The notes beneath the pieces are model-generated. The model was not told the DNA's origin, made no database searches, and was given only the letters and a program-made list of their open reading frames with translations. Source: Drosophila miranda (lineage: Eukaryota > Arthropoda > Insecta > Diptera > Drosophilidae). From it: a stretch of 64,000 nt of DNA. The DNA lies in NCBI RefSeq assembly GCF_003369915.1, contig NC_046673.1, positions 20,761,718 to 20,825,717 on the forward strand, given 5' to 3'. The translations under genes and the position numbers were made by a program. The stretch's first letter is position 1; each line of letters starts with the position of its first letter. Shown piece by piece: positions 1 to 12,984 of the stretch.

Positions 1-280
1 CCGTCAAGTGCGTGCTTGATGCTTAATGACTGACAGATTTCCATTCAATCGACCTACCTTCAGCGCCCATCCAATCCCATCCCACCATTCCCATCCCCAC
101 TCCCACTTGATTGTATTTTTCCCCACAGAAACAATGCAAAAATAATACAAAAAAAGAAAAGGGAAGAAAAGTAAAATCCCCATAAAAAAATGTATATTGA
201 ACGATAATCGAAGAGTGCGCAAAAAAAGGAGAAATAGGTAAAGAAAATATGATATGGAAATGAGTTTGCATTTTACTCAC

Positions 281-343
281 AGTCATAATAGTCATATCGA
301 TCCGCTTCGCTGGGATTATTGCTGCCCATGATTTTGCCAAAAA
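281..343 (-). CDS. Putative alternative first coding exon, unidentified gene
   Basis: On the minus strand an ATG at 329 opens a short frame (MGSNNPSEADRYDYYD) that reaches a good splice donor (T|GTGAGT) at 281/280, leaving phase 1. A possible acceptor (TCCACAG) lies just upstream at 344, so it may instead be an internal exon. The rest of the gene would lie beyond the left edge. Codon choice and the clean donor favour a real exon, but I do not recognise the peptide. It ends in the same phase as the exon at 6911-6968, as expected if both are alternative first exons joined to one downstream exon outside the window. Confidence 0.35.
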
Positions 344-1162
344 CTGTGGAAAAAGTGCGACAAACAGAAAGAAAATAAGAAAACGATTTAAGATATACAG
401 CCAAAGGGTTAACAACAATATCGAAAGGACGGGTAAAAGGGCCAAAAAGAGCAACAAAATGACGAGAAATCACAGCAATTCAATTAAAAGCGCTGACACA
501 GAGTCAAAGTGCTCTTCCATCCTCATCCCCAGCACTAGGGCTGGGGCGAGTCGGAACAGAGATTGGGGCAAGTGAAAATAGACGGTAAAAGGGTTAATGG
601 GAAGTGCAGTTTGGTCTGGATAAATATGTACCACTTTGTTTTGGCTTGGGTAGAACCGTAGAGAACAGGGAAATGAAACGGGTGGCCTGACCAGGCTAAA
701 CCCATGATCTTCCTAAGGAAAGGAAAGCTCTACCAGATATCAATCGGTCACCTAAAACTTTAGGTATTTACTCATGTAGGCCACTAATGAAAGGTCAAGA
801 TTGGAAATAGTATAATAGCTAGGCATATGGAAGTTCTATGAGTAGAACCAATGACTTTCTGAAGCATGATCTGTAGAGTTTCGACTGGCAAAGCAAACCC
901 AACTTATCAAAAAAGAATGTCCGAGAACCGTTTATCTCTGAAACATTGAACGGGTAACAATGATCCCTGCTCTTTGGTTTTTCGCTGACAAAACATCAAA
1001 CAATAAAAATTTCCATAGCTCAAAGCTCTGTTCACATCCATTGTGCTTGTGGTCAACCTGGTCAGAGGGGAGGGCGTGGACTTGGCGTGGAGATGACCAC
1101 GTTTGGGGCGTTTGAGTTATGTAAAGGGGGTCCTACTGTGTTGGGAAGGGTGCTGTGCTCAC

Positions 1163-1622
1163 TGGACCAACTCACGTTTGGCGAAGCTCTTGCGAACGCG
1201 CAGAAAGCAGGAGCGCGACCGCGACAGCTGGACGAGCTCCTCGGGATGGGATCCGTTCTGTATGCAAATGATGGGCGCCAGGGGTGCGATGCGGCAGCGG
1301 CTGTGACTGCGGCTGCGGCGGCGACGCTCCAGCAGGGGAATGGTGACAAAATGCGGTGACAATTGGTTTTGGTGTTGGCTTTGGTGAGGTTGTTGTTGTT
1401 GAAGTTGTTGAAGCTGCAGTTCGCCCGGACCAAATCCTGTTTCCACCTCAGTATTGTTGTTGGTGTTGTTGAAGTTGTTGGTATTGTTGTTGGTGTTGCT
1501 GGTGTTGTTGTTGCTGTTGCTGTTGCTGCTGTGGCTATTGTTGTTGTTGTTGCTGTTATTGTTGTTGTTGTTGTTGTTGTTGTTATGATTGGTGCTGATG
1601 ATGGTAATGACGTTGACGGCTG
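1163..1622 (-). CDS. Putative coding exon with Asn-rich and Arg/Ser-rich segments
   Basis: This minus-strand exon is bounded by a strong acceptor (pyrimidine-rich, ...TTTCCGCAG) before 1622 and a donor (CCA|GTGAGC) after 1163. In the favoured frame it encodes about 150 residues: a long asparagine/serine tract, then a Gln-rich stretch, then an Arg/Ser-rich segment (ERRRRSRSHSR) and a tail ending near SFAKRELV. Third positions in the last 40 codons are mostly G or C, as expected for Drosophila coding DNA. The frame is phase 1 at its start, compatible with splicing from 6911-6968, and leaves phase 2. A second frame (Thr/Ala-rich) is also open across the exon. I do not recognise the protein. Confidence 0.4.
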
Positions 1623-4600
1623 CTGCGGAAAGAAATACAACACGAAAATAGAATTCAGTTTGTAAAATAAAATGAAATTCCAAACACAAATGCGACCATC
1701 AAAACCATCATCAAATAGCAAATGGAAAACCTCTCTTCCTCGCCCTGGACTTTCCTTTTTTCCCCACAAAGCAAAGAAATTCATTCCCATGTGTGTTTGA
1801 CAAGTTTTCGCTTGACTTTTCTCCATCGAACTGCTGCATTCTCCCTCTCGTTTTCCACACATCATCTCGTAAATCATTGGAAAGACGAAAAATATCGAAG
1901 GCACTGTGCCAAATGTGCCAATGTGTGCCAAATCCAAATCCGAATCCGAATGGGGCAAAAGTTAGGTGAAAATCAACTCCCCATCCTATCAGTTGCCTTT
2001 CTCTTTCAGTTACCTTTCTCTCTCCCTCTCTAGCTCCCGTTTTCTCCCACTTGCCCTGCCACGTAACCGTAAATGAAATCAATTTTGTTGTACTGCTAAA
2101 ATTGCATGGATTGCACTTTGAGTGCTGGAAAATGCTGTACGAAATTCAATTTGCGCAGCACCCGCTCAGCCAGTGTTGGGTAAATTGCACACGATATTGT
2201 TGTAAGTGGGCTAAAAATGAATAGACCAGAAAATCGAAACACAATTGCCGTAGTTGAGTGCAATAATGTTTATGTCAGGGATCTTTTATAAAGCGATGCC
2301 CATACCTTTGGCTAGGCAGGATACAGAGGCATAAAGGATAATTTTACTTGTCTAACTATAAGTTCTGAGTTATGTAACCCTAAGCATCTTCCTCTGCTAT
2401 TCTATACTCGATTAAGTCCTTCACTTCTTTGAATTTGTGGAATGCAGCTCATACAACTTCTTTGGTTTCCTTAAATCTGTTTTCCTTTAAAACTGCAGCT
2501 TTCCTCATGTCCACCCAAACTTTTACTTCATAGTTCCACAGATCCAAGCACTCTGGCTTGCCAGCTAATCAAGTGTTGGGCAGCATTCAAAGGAAAGTGT
2601 TCGAGAAAGAATCCCGACTCCACTTACTTATCGTCTCGACAGCTTTTGGACTGTCATCTTCCCTTTGCCACCAGTGCAATTCATTTGATTTATCTACTCA
2701 GCCAGCTGCTTAGCTTGTTGCAAAATGCAACGGAGCTTGTTGCAATATGCTCTGCGGAAGGGAGGGGGAGATTGGATGGCTAGAGATATTGAAAGGGAGA
2801 TCTATCCATCTGCACATTCTGGTCGGCCTTTGTTTGGTCCTAAGCTGGTCTCAGGGGCGCAGGCCGGAAGGAATTCTGTTGTGTGTGGGAAGATCCCCCC
2901 TAAACTCCGCCCATGACTGACATCAGTCTGTCCCCGTCGTCGCCCCTTCCCCTGCCTAACGACATGGTTGGCTAATTTCTGGCTGAAAGCCAACTGCAGC
3001 AGCAGCCTCCTCCTCATCCTCCCCAGGCCACAGTGCGGTTTTGTTTCTCTCACGATGCTGCACTTGCTGTTGCTGGTCGTGTTTATTTGTTGCATAGTTT
3101 TTTGTGGCTCCAAAGTGGCAACAAATGTCGCACTCGACAAAGGCAGTGCAACAGGCTGGGCGTGGTGCAAAGGGTGCCAAAGGTGCATCCCTTTTAAACC
3201 GATCCATTTCTTATTTTAAACAATTTGTATTCGAATTTTATGGACCCATTAGTTGAGAGCTAATCTAGACCCAAAATACTGAAAAAGTGTACCCAAAGAC
3301 CCCTTCAAGGAGCCCATTTCGGGTCAGAGACCACATCTGATTCGTCTAGTCTTTCGTGTTTAAAGCCATTTGGCGGGACACGGCGCTTTAAACATATTTT
3401 CCGCCTATAATTTTCTGCTTATAATCGATCAATTTCAACGCTTTCATAATTGCAAATTAGGCTGGAACGAGGCAAACACTCCATTTTCGTTCAAATTATT
3501 GCAGCAATTTGCAGCAGTTTGGAGAATATTAATTTATTCGCGGTCGTCGAACTGCAACATTTTTCAATGGAAATGTGTGGCACCATGGAATTGCTTTTAG
3601 CGCTGTCTGCGAGCCGTTAAGTGTGCACCAATATTTTGCATTTGATTTAAACAAATGACCAGAGCACTGGCAATTATTATTATTATAGTTATTATTGCTC
3701 AGAGGCACATGGGGATCGTTGGGGCTTTAAGCGTTAGGGCTGTAAATTTGCGCCCCATTAAAAATTATACGAAAAACGATAAACCGCCAAACGCTTAGAA
3801 CATTGTCAATGTCGTAAAGACCATAAAGCCTGGAATGGCAACGGATTGCAAATGCTTAGAAATGGCTTAATGAAAATCCCCCTTTGGGACCCAATCGTTC
3901 AATGCCAAAGAGTATGCAAAACGCAAGACCATATATTTTACGCAAAGATGTTTTCCAATGCCAAATATTTCCAGAAGCGCAAAAACATTTACCAGATATT
4001 TGCAGAAATTCGGGTTATTGCCATATGCATGGGTGTACTCGTACGAGTATATCTATTCACCACAAAGGCCAGAAAGCCAAATGGCCAAACAATTATTATT
4101 GTTATAATTCAGCTCGAAAAACAAGTAATTTTATATCCAAACATAAGCAAAAAAAAATTTACAGAAACTCATAAAATCGCATGCGAAAAGCCAGAGCCAA
4201 AATATTTATATTAATGATATGCATACGCCTCCTGTCCCGCCGCCACCGGCCCTCTTTGCCCTACCGCCCTCCCGCCCCCCATGTAAATTGTTCTCTTTAG
4301 ATCGGGGCGGAATATACATATGTATATATATATGTACATATTTCTGACGAGAAACGGGACGAAATCTAAACAAAATTGCTGTATGCAATAGAAACATGTT
4401 CCAGACATTGTTTAGATCTTTGGTTTTCGGCTTTGGTTTTCGGCTTTCAAATTTTCAGCCTTTCAGTTTCACGACTCAACGTTTCGGGACTCTGGGACTG
4501 TTGCACTGTTAGATGGATAATCTATGGCTACACTCAGCCATAAATTGTCCCAAACCAAGGTCATTACCAACCCCACTCCACCGTCTCGTCTCCCACGCCC

Positions 4601-6910
4601 GATAAAGATTGATATAATTATATTCTGGGCGAGATTTATGCCTCTGTGAGTTATCAATCCAAAATGTAATTACGCTGAGAGATCTGATGTGAACTTGATG
4701 AGCTTTATGGCAGGGAAATCACCTTCCTGTGCGGCGCCATCTGCTGGCAGTAAATGTGGAAATGTGTTAAGTTGTGGAAATTCCAGGGATTTTTCTTGGG
4801 TAAACTTTGGTTTAATACACTAATTGCATCTGAAACTATAAACAGTCGGCCTTATGTTTGATAGCTCAAAAAAGAAATCGTTTGAAATTCTGTTAGTTCT
4901 TTGGAAATTGTAGTTTTCCTTGGCTGCTTGTAGATGGCGCCTAATCTTTGATATTCTCTCCTCAGAGAGGCATCTAGTGTTGAATGGGAAACCAATTTTC
5001 GTGCAGCAGAGTGTAATATTGTTTTGCATCTGTCATTGCCCCCATTTCGGACTTCTGCAGCGCTGGAAATCGATCAAGCAGCAGCAGTGGGCAGAGATTG
5101 AGATTGAGATCCATTCCAGGCACCGCCCGGGTTCCTGACAGCTAAATGAACACATTTCGCATTTACCCCCTGCCCTACACTCGCACCTACACACGGGTAA
5201 AGCCAGCCAATAAACAATAATAAACACACGCACATATCGAGCAGAAAGTTTTGAGTTCTTTTCCGAAAAACATATTCGATATTCACCGTGTTGCTTTTTT
5301 GATGATTTCCGCTTTCGCGCGAAAATATACGAAACTTGTTCCGTTTGATGGAGGCCAAAGCAAGGCCGCGAAATGGATTTCGAATGGATATCGGTGGTAC
5401 AGCTTGTGGCTGATGATACGGATATGGTTATGGTAATGGCATATCGGATAAAACTATGGCCTTGTTTCGACTATCTGCTAGAGCACCTACACCTATTATT
5501 AAATCTTTAATTGATTGAAATTCGACTATTTGCTTGCCCTCGACTCACTGTAAGCGTAAATATATTATTTTCATTTATGCTACCTTTCAAACAAAGAACA
5601 AATTGAACGTTGATTGATCCTTTGTGTTCTATATAAAAATATCGCAGCGATAGGTTTAATCTCTTAAATTTGTGTGGACAAAAATATATCGTTGGATAAT
5701 CTTTCTACTATCCGTAACATCCCGTGGTATTCTCTGTGCCTTTAAAGACTCTACTTTATAGTTGCGAAACGCACATGTTTCGCTAAGCTGTTTTAAATGA
5801 TATTATGGGCCTTATTTATTTATCCAGATATGATAATTGCTCCTGTTATATGAAATTAATTGCCAGGCAATTGTAGGGCCATGTGATGCGAGTTCTTTGG
5901 AGGCAGAAATATATTTCAAAATGCGAATCCCAAGCAATTCCAATTACCGGCTCGATGGGTGGCCCAGCAACCCCTGAAGAAGTGCTGGGAAAGTAGTGCG
6001 AACTGGGGGAAACTCTTTTTTATTTCGCTGGGAAATCGTGTGGGGGGTGGCTTTTGTGTTTGGAAATCGCTTTGAAGTCCGCAGGTGGCAGCCGGAGCAC
6101 CATTCAACGCCATCCAGCGCCATCCGCAGGAGCATATAAATGGAGAAATAGTGTAAATGCTTTCAACATAATCGAGTGTACAGCGGGAAGTGCATTCGAA
6201 ATCAAATACAAATAAATTCTTTATCTCATTCCGGTCTGTCGAAATTGCTGGACAAACAAACAAGAATTTTGTTGGGAATTCTTTTGTGGCTTTTTTGAGT
6301 CTCGCAAATACCAAAATTTCAATACGAAATCAAATTAAAACCGCTGAATAGTACGAAAGCTTTCATTTAGATTGTTTATCCATGGATCTGCCATGTTATA
6401 CATTTTTCGGTGTATTTAGATATAGTATATAGATAAATATAGACAATAAAGATTATGCCCTCTATGTCTCTATGCACAATCGCCTCATTCCAAAGCGAAT
6501 TGAAAGGTAAACCCAATCAATAATAGCAGGGGATGAGTGCGGGTCGAATGCCAGGGTACCCTCGCAATGTGCTTCAAAATCTACCAAAGTATTACTGATC
6601 CTAAGTTTATAGTTCTTGGTTTCGGGAAGGGCTTGACAAATGACAAAACGATACCAAAATCATTTAGATGGTACTGAAGATTTCATAATATTCCTTTTGC
6701 AAAGATTTCAATCTCTTCCGAACTGCTCTCTAAAACTATATACAGAACCAATCATCTGGAATAGATGATGTTCAGATGATAATTTGTTTGACTGCAAATG
6801 GGAATACCTCGAATAGTAAGGGTATTATCGGATGTCTGCACCTCTCCGTAAAGAAATCAGGAAGAACCAAAAAAATAAGGGAAAACTATAAAAAAAACCA
6901 ATCAACTTAC
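1623..6910. other. Non-coding stretch, probably intronic
   Basis: No convincing exon, RNA gene or transposon is visible here. The sequence is AT-rich with scattered short low-complexity runs (for example near 3676-3700 and 4318-4345). If the exon pair 6911-6968 and 1163-1622 is spliced together, this is a 5.3-kb intron of the unidentified minus-strand gene. Confidence 0.4.
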
Positions 6911-6968
6911 AGATGTCCACAATCTCCGAGGGTGCCTCCATTTCCATAGCATTCAAGATCTCCGGCAT
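6911..6968 (-). CDS. Putative first coding exon, unidentified gene
   Basis: A minus-strand ATG at 6968 (context GCAACCATGC) opens a 19-codon frame, MPEILNAMEMEAPSEIVDI, which meets a consensus donor (T|GTAAGT) at 6911/6910 in phase 1. The exon could join 1163-1622 in frame, or a common phase-1 exon outside the window that also receives 281-343. Short first coding exons far upstream of the body are usual in long Drosophila genes with several promoters. The product is not recognised. Confidence 0.4.
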
Positions 6969-7500
6969 GGTTGCACTATGTGGGGTTTTGTTTTTATATG
7001 ACTGTCGTATTTGTATGTCTATGAAGCTTTTACTCTCCAAATCCCCAGATTTATTCACTGGGCGAACATTTTTCCGCGCTACGGCCTGCAGTCGGACTGC
7101 ATCGGCGAATGGCTAAAATTAGTTTTAGCCCAAACCAAAACAAAATCCAAAATAACAGCTACAAAAATCCAAAAAAATATATGAAGAAAATTACACACAG
7201 GGACCGCACAGAGAGAGCCGCACCGAAAACTATCCATCAAGTTGTGACATAAGAAAAAATCACACATTTATGGTATGTATATCTATACCGTACATATGGT
7301 AAATAAACTATAAACTAGGTAATTATATGGCGATGGACCGCACAATGTTGCACTTGTTTTTCCTCACAAATTCCCCATTGGAATCCGAATTTTCTTTCAA
7401 CTTTACACTGGGGCGCTCCATTCAGTTTCCATTCAATTCGGGACCAATTATTTGAGTAAATTTCACATTTAAGTGCAGCAAAAAATAATTAAATAAATAC

Positions 7501-7530
7501 GATTACGATTACGATTACGAGTACGAGTAC

Positions 7531-7564
<34 letters not shown>
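7501..7564. repeat. GATTAC/GAGTAC hexamer array followed by (GT)n
   Basis: Three copies of GATTAC-like and three of GAGTAC-like hexamers run into an uninterrupted (GT) tract of about 32 bases. This is a compound microsatellite with no coding meaning. Confidence 0.9.
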
Positions 7565-7569
<5 letters not shown>

Positions 7570-7760
7570 GAGCAGATCTTTTGCATTTCCCGCTGGATGG
7601 CCTTTCGCATTTCCCGTTATTCGTTCACGTCTGTTTGCGTTGATGGCTGTCCGGTTAATGTTTTCTTTTACTTTCCATTTCGTGCTTTATCGTGGGGGCG
7701 GACCCACCAATGAATCCAAAACTGTGCAACAATGTGCGCGATCTGCTCATGGAATTTTCT

Positions 7761-7766
<6 letters not shown>

Positions 7767-7798
<32 letters not shown>
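7767..7798. repeat. (GA)n microsatellite
   Basis: A run of about 14 GA dinucleotides. Similar GA tracts occur at 7972-7990 and 8422-8448, and as CT at 55484-55508. Long GA tracts can bind GAGA factor or CLAMP in Drosophila; no binding is shown here. Confidence 0.85.
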
Positions 7799-7800
<2 letters not shown>

Positions 7801-10800
7801 CCGATGGGTGGAAGCACAGCACGATCAGTTCGTTATCGCTTCGGTTCGGCTAGAAGCTTCGGCAGCTTTGTAGTGAGAGTAGGTGAGAAAAGCAGAAACA
7901 AGGTAAAGCACTTCCAGAGAGCATTGCATCCACGAAACTTGCGATCGTCACCGATCGGCACAATGACAGAGACAGAGAGAGAGAGAGAGTGGCCAGCTAT
8001 GATAAAGAAGAGCAGGGGATGCCTATGCCTATACCTTTGCATATGTATATCCCGAAAGAACACAAAAGGACACTGGGAAAATACTGTTTTATTGAATGAT
8101 CCTGAAAGCGCCGAATTTCAGGGCTTTCTATACTTGTTACTGGTGATCTATTTCGATCTGATTATACTTACGAGTATAGGCTTACGTATAAGTTTGAGTT
8201 CTTATCCCGTAGGAAAATCTGACTAGAAAAAAACTCATAACACATGCTACATCCACCTGCATATACTCGTACACAGATATATGTATAACATCTGAGAACC
8301 GCATAGAACGGCGACCTGGAGTCTCCCCTTCTCAATCATCCTCTTGCTCTCCGCTCTCCGCTTCCATTTCCAACTTATACCCAAATCGAAATATTCAGTA
8401 AAACCATGCAAAGAGAGAGCCAGACAGAGAGAGAGAGAGAGAGAGAGCAATACATGAGCAAAGTTCTTCTGTTCCCATCACACAGATGCATCAGTGCAGG
8501 GTAGACTAATACGAAGGTATGGTCATCCGTGCTAGTGACCTGTCTTTGAGGTATTCGTGGAATTCTTATTAAATTGTAAAGAGATTTTTGTCACTATTTA
8601 CACTCCTTGCAGGAGGGTCACACCATTGAGACTGGATCATAAGATATCACTAACCCTACTTATAAGATAACTGGTTAATACTTTGCACAGACCAAAAAAA
8701 TCCTGTGAGACGGGTATTTGTCAAGGTACTTTTCTTGGTTTTGAAACATAATCCAGTCAAAAGTTACACAAAATATGGAGTACAGTAGGCATTAGGTCGA
8801 TCAGCCGTACCCTGCCAGACCGGGCCCATTAATCGGATCTTCATCCCCATTTCCATTGGTATTTCCCCATAAATAATTTCCACATTAATAATTATGATTG
8901 CCAATTAACTTGAACGCCTGCGGGCGTGTCCAGCATCCGCCCCCACTCACACTAGGTGTCAAAATCGGTTTTCAGGAATCGCTTTTTGGTATCGCCCCGC
9001 ATCGTGGCGTCCCAGCAGGGCGAATGGAATTTAATAAATTCTCTTTAATACATTAGTGGCTTTTTCGATATTTAAAAACGACCGTGCCCGGCCATTCGCA
9101 TTGAAACAATTTGCGGCTTGTTTCCGACGCCACAGAAACAAAGTTAAAACAATCACACAAACATGATCGACTCAATATAAACTAATTGGAAAATGTTTCT
9201 GCCAGATACGTCACCGTTAAGGCAATGCGGTATACCCTGCAACGGGTGGAGTTGCCTGGATTCCAAAGAGACTGCACGGCGGGTTGGGTAAGCTGAAGAG
9301 TATGCTGGGGAGAGGGCATAAAAAGAGGGCTACTTACCTCTCAAATTCAGAGGATTTTATGGCAAATAAAGTTAACTTTTGTTCGATTTTTTCTTTCACG
9401 ATTTCGAACATTTCGTCCGATCTAAACGATCTTCATACTCGTAGATTGTTAAAGAGACAAAATACCCATTTTTTCAGAAAAGTTTTAATGAATTTGAAGC
9501 AAAAAACTTACTGAATACCGTCTTAACTATATTTATTTGCATACTTTTAGGATTTGAGAAAAATCGAACACTCCAGGGTATTGCCTAGTCGTGGACGACC
9601 ACGATAAGTAGCTGCTCGCAAAGCAAGCCATAATAAATTACCATAATTTTTCACTATCAAGAATAATACAAATTTTCGTTCTGTATAAAAACACACACAA
9701 TCGTGAACAGAAAAATCGAATCAAAAATAGACAAGAACCAAAAAAAAAACATACAAAAATGCCACACAACAAAAACAGCTGGAGACAATAGAAAGAGAGG
9801 GAGAATCTGCCTGTACTCACCGCAAAAAACAATAACAAAAAACAATATACATACATATGTATATGTTTACGTATATGTATATGGAAGTGGCACGAAACAA
9901 ATTATTATTATATTCGTGGAAATTGATTGCTTTTTATGCATTTCAATTCACCAAGCAAATTGTATTTTTTACACACGACAAAAAAAAAAATAGGAAATCG
10001 TGTTTATTATTCCTTGCTGGGGGAAGCTCCTTTCCAAGGAGCTGTGGAGACTGGAGACAGACTGAAATTTCCTTCGTCACGCGGCGCTCTCTGCCAACCG
10101 ATCGCTGGCCAACTGAACGAAATCGTAATATTCCTAATCAGATTTTTGGACGGCAGTGCCAAAGCCCACTGACAGACGCACACGCGCGACCACGGGAATT
10201 ATGGAGCCAAATGAAATAAAATTGTTATTAAAAATAAATACACTTAGCCGGCGCGAGTGGAAAAAACGTAAAAGATCGGCTAAAATTCTCTTCTGGCTCT
10301 TGGCTCTTGGCTGTTGCTGCAGCGACGACGACACCGAACGCGGTCGCGGACAGAGGCAGTGTGCAGAAGCAGCGCCCGAGGCAGCGGCGCACAGTCGAAG
10401 CACAGTCGGAAACCCCACTAGAGATGGCCACGGGCCGGATCTTCGAGGCAGGGTAAAGAGCTTCATTCCAAAATCGGCACAAACAAGATTAACGATTCAG
10501 CCATATCCGTATGTCCATCTGAGCTGAAATTACCAACTAGAAAAGACTCATAAATATAGATATAACATATCTCTAGTACTATCTGCTTTGATCTGCTCTG
10601 ATCTGATCTTTGCCTGCTCTGCACGGGCACACGCACGAATCATTCGGATTGTCCATCTCTGGAGAGGAGAAGAACCAGAAGAAGCAGCAGCAGCTGGCTT
10701 AGCATCGGGCACCGGCACTGGGCCAGATATCAGACCAGAACCAGCTAAAGATAAACAAAAGTTATGATTTGGAAATAAACCAAAAATGTTGGATGTTTCT

Positions 10801-12984
10801 CAATGAGCGCGCGCGCCGGTTTCCATTTGGTAATTTGGCTTTTTTTTTCCATTTCCCACTTTATTCCCATTTGGTTTATTTTTGGCTCCTACAGTCTTTG
10901 GAATTCCAACGATTCGGTGATGCGCCGACAGCCAGATGCGGAAGCAGCAGCAGCAGCTAGAGTGGGATACCATCTCTACTCCGTGGGTCTCGATCGTTTC
11001 TGTAGGAGAGGAGATCTCAAACTGTGCCGGAATCTCTTCCGCAAGGACCCAATCTCTGTCGTTTAGTCAGTGAAGGCATGGACTACACAAATCGATGGGT
11101 CTATAAACCCATTTAGTCATGGCTCATTAAAATTCATGGACTCGAAACCGAAAGTCAATCCAAAACCATTGAGTAACCCATAACTTGTCCGATCGGTCGC
11201 TGAACCAAACTACCGGCCACGAGGGAAAGCTACGTGATTTTTCATTTCCCATTAACGAGATCATCAAACTGGCATTTGTTCCACCACAGCGCCAGAAAGA
11301 AGGAGAAGTGCTGGCGATATTTAAATCAGGAAAACTCACCGGCCACTTCATTGGCATTCTCGTCACGTACAACCGTGCAACCGTGCAACTGACTGCCAGA
11401 AATCCAACCCTCAGCTCCATAATAGACCCACACACTCACGAAGATACAAACATATATAAGTGGGCGGAAGGAGAAGGATTTGGTATCAACGCGGACAAGA
11501 CGGACCTCCGCCTCCCCCTAAGCGGCATCGGGAAACGTATCACTACCAGAATACAGGCATATCTCAATTGGTCGGGACATGATCAGACCATCTGAGTGTA
11601 AGAACCCCCAAACTTGACTCAAGACAGAGAACGGCCAAGATCAGAACCAGCACCTCAGCGGGGTACCTTTTCCCCTTTTTTTTTGTGGCAGAAGCTGTTC
11701 AAATTTACATGTTCTTTTAGGCAAAAGATAAATGTACTTCGACTCTGATAATTTTGATAATTTCTTTGGTCCCACAAAAGAAATAAAAGCTATATTTAAA
11801 GAATCGAATGGTATTCCGGTATTCTCGAGCTAGAGTCCCTTGTCGCATAGCTCCAGGATACAGCCAAAATATCGACCTTCTGTGAGCCCAAGACATTCAG
11901 CCCTGAGCCCCGTAAATAGTCTATCTGCTGTGTTTCATCTGTCGTTGTGTGCCGCGTGTGGCAACTCATTCGCCCCTTCCGGATTTGAATGCTTAAATGA
12001 ACTGTTTCCCTGGGCTCTGCTTTAAAGGCCGCCGTTGTTGCCGGCTGGTGTCGCTGTTTGCGGCTGTTTAATTGTCATTTCGTGTGCAGAAACTGAAATG
12101 CCAAATAAACACATATTGGATGTGACCGATTGATGCATTTGTGAGCGAGTGGGGCGAACACACTGGAGATGCGCACAGTAGAGCTGGCCAGCACTCTCTG
12201 CAAGGGCATACAAATGTACGATATAATATAGGAGTTGAATATCTTATATCATGGAAATACAGGGAATAAATACGAGTCTTTCAAACGCCTTGCAGGTGTA
12301 ACCATTTGAAACTGTCTTTCGGGGAAAGAAGGTATATTCCTGGAGCACATTCGACTGTCTACTTTAGCCAGTCGCCACTGTCCTTAGTCCCTTTGCATTT
12401 GTAATGAGAACCTTGAATTGCCAACTGCATTTTGGAGGCTGCCAATTCGATTTGACGCAGCCCCGGCGACTGCTGTTGGCCAGAATAGCAATCGCTGCTG
12501 GTGCGTATCATTGTTAACTTGGCTAAATTATATAAGCCCATGTGCCCCCCACTTCAGGGCGCGTGTGTGTGCCTTAATTGCTGCCTCCATTTGGCCGCTG
12601 GCCTTTGGAAAATGAAATTTGCAAACGTTGCAGGGAAACCTTCCAAAATGAATTGTTCGCCGAAGTTCGGTCAACAATTTTCGCGCTATTCAGTGGTTGA
12701 AAAGGAGATGACGCTGCACGTTTTCCAAATGCTGTTTATTCTCAAGGGAATAACTCCAGAGGCCTTTGGGAGTGCTCCATCAAGGCTATTCATAAAACTG
12801 AAATAAGTATTCCGAAATGGTCTACTATCAAGTGGTTTCTATTGCCGCAGGATGGAATACCTCAGTTGCTAAAGACTTTCCTGATCAAAGAAAATATGGC
12901 CGTCCCTTTTACACATGGAATTTGTTGATTTGGCTGGAGTAAAAGCCAATAAAGGCACCCAACCCAAAACATGTCGTGGCTGCT

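Larger units (their letters stand above)
6969..12984. other. Non-coding region with microsatellites
   Basis: No gene is supported here. It contains the simple repeats listed separately, several A/T runs, and a GC- and CAG-rich block at about 10250-10450 that looks like a 5' UTR or promoter segment, possibly of the minus-strand gene to the left. Open frames at 11185-11595 (+) and 10156-10527 (+) have no recognisable domain and no splice support. Confidence 0.45.

Noticed and set aside
11185-11595. 136-codon plus-strand frame
   Set aside because: No domain and no splice or promoter context.
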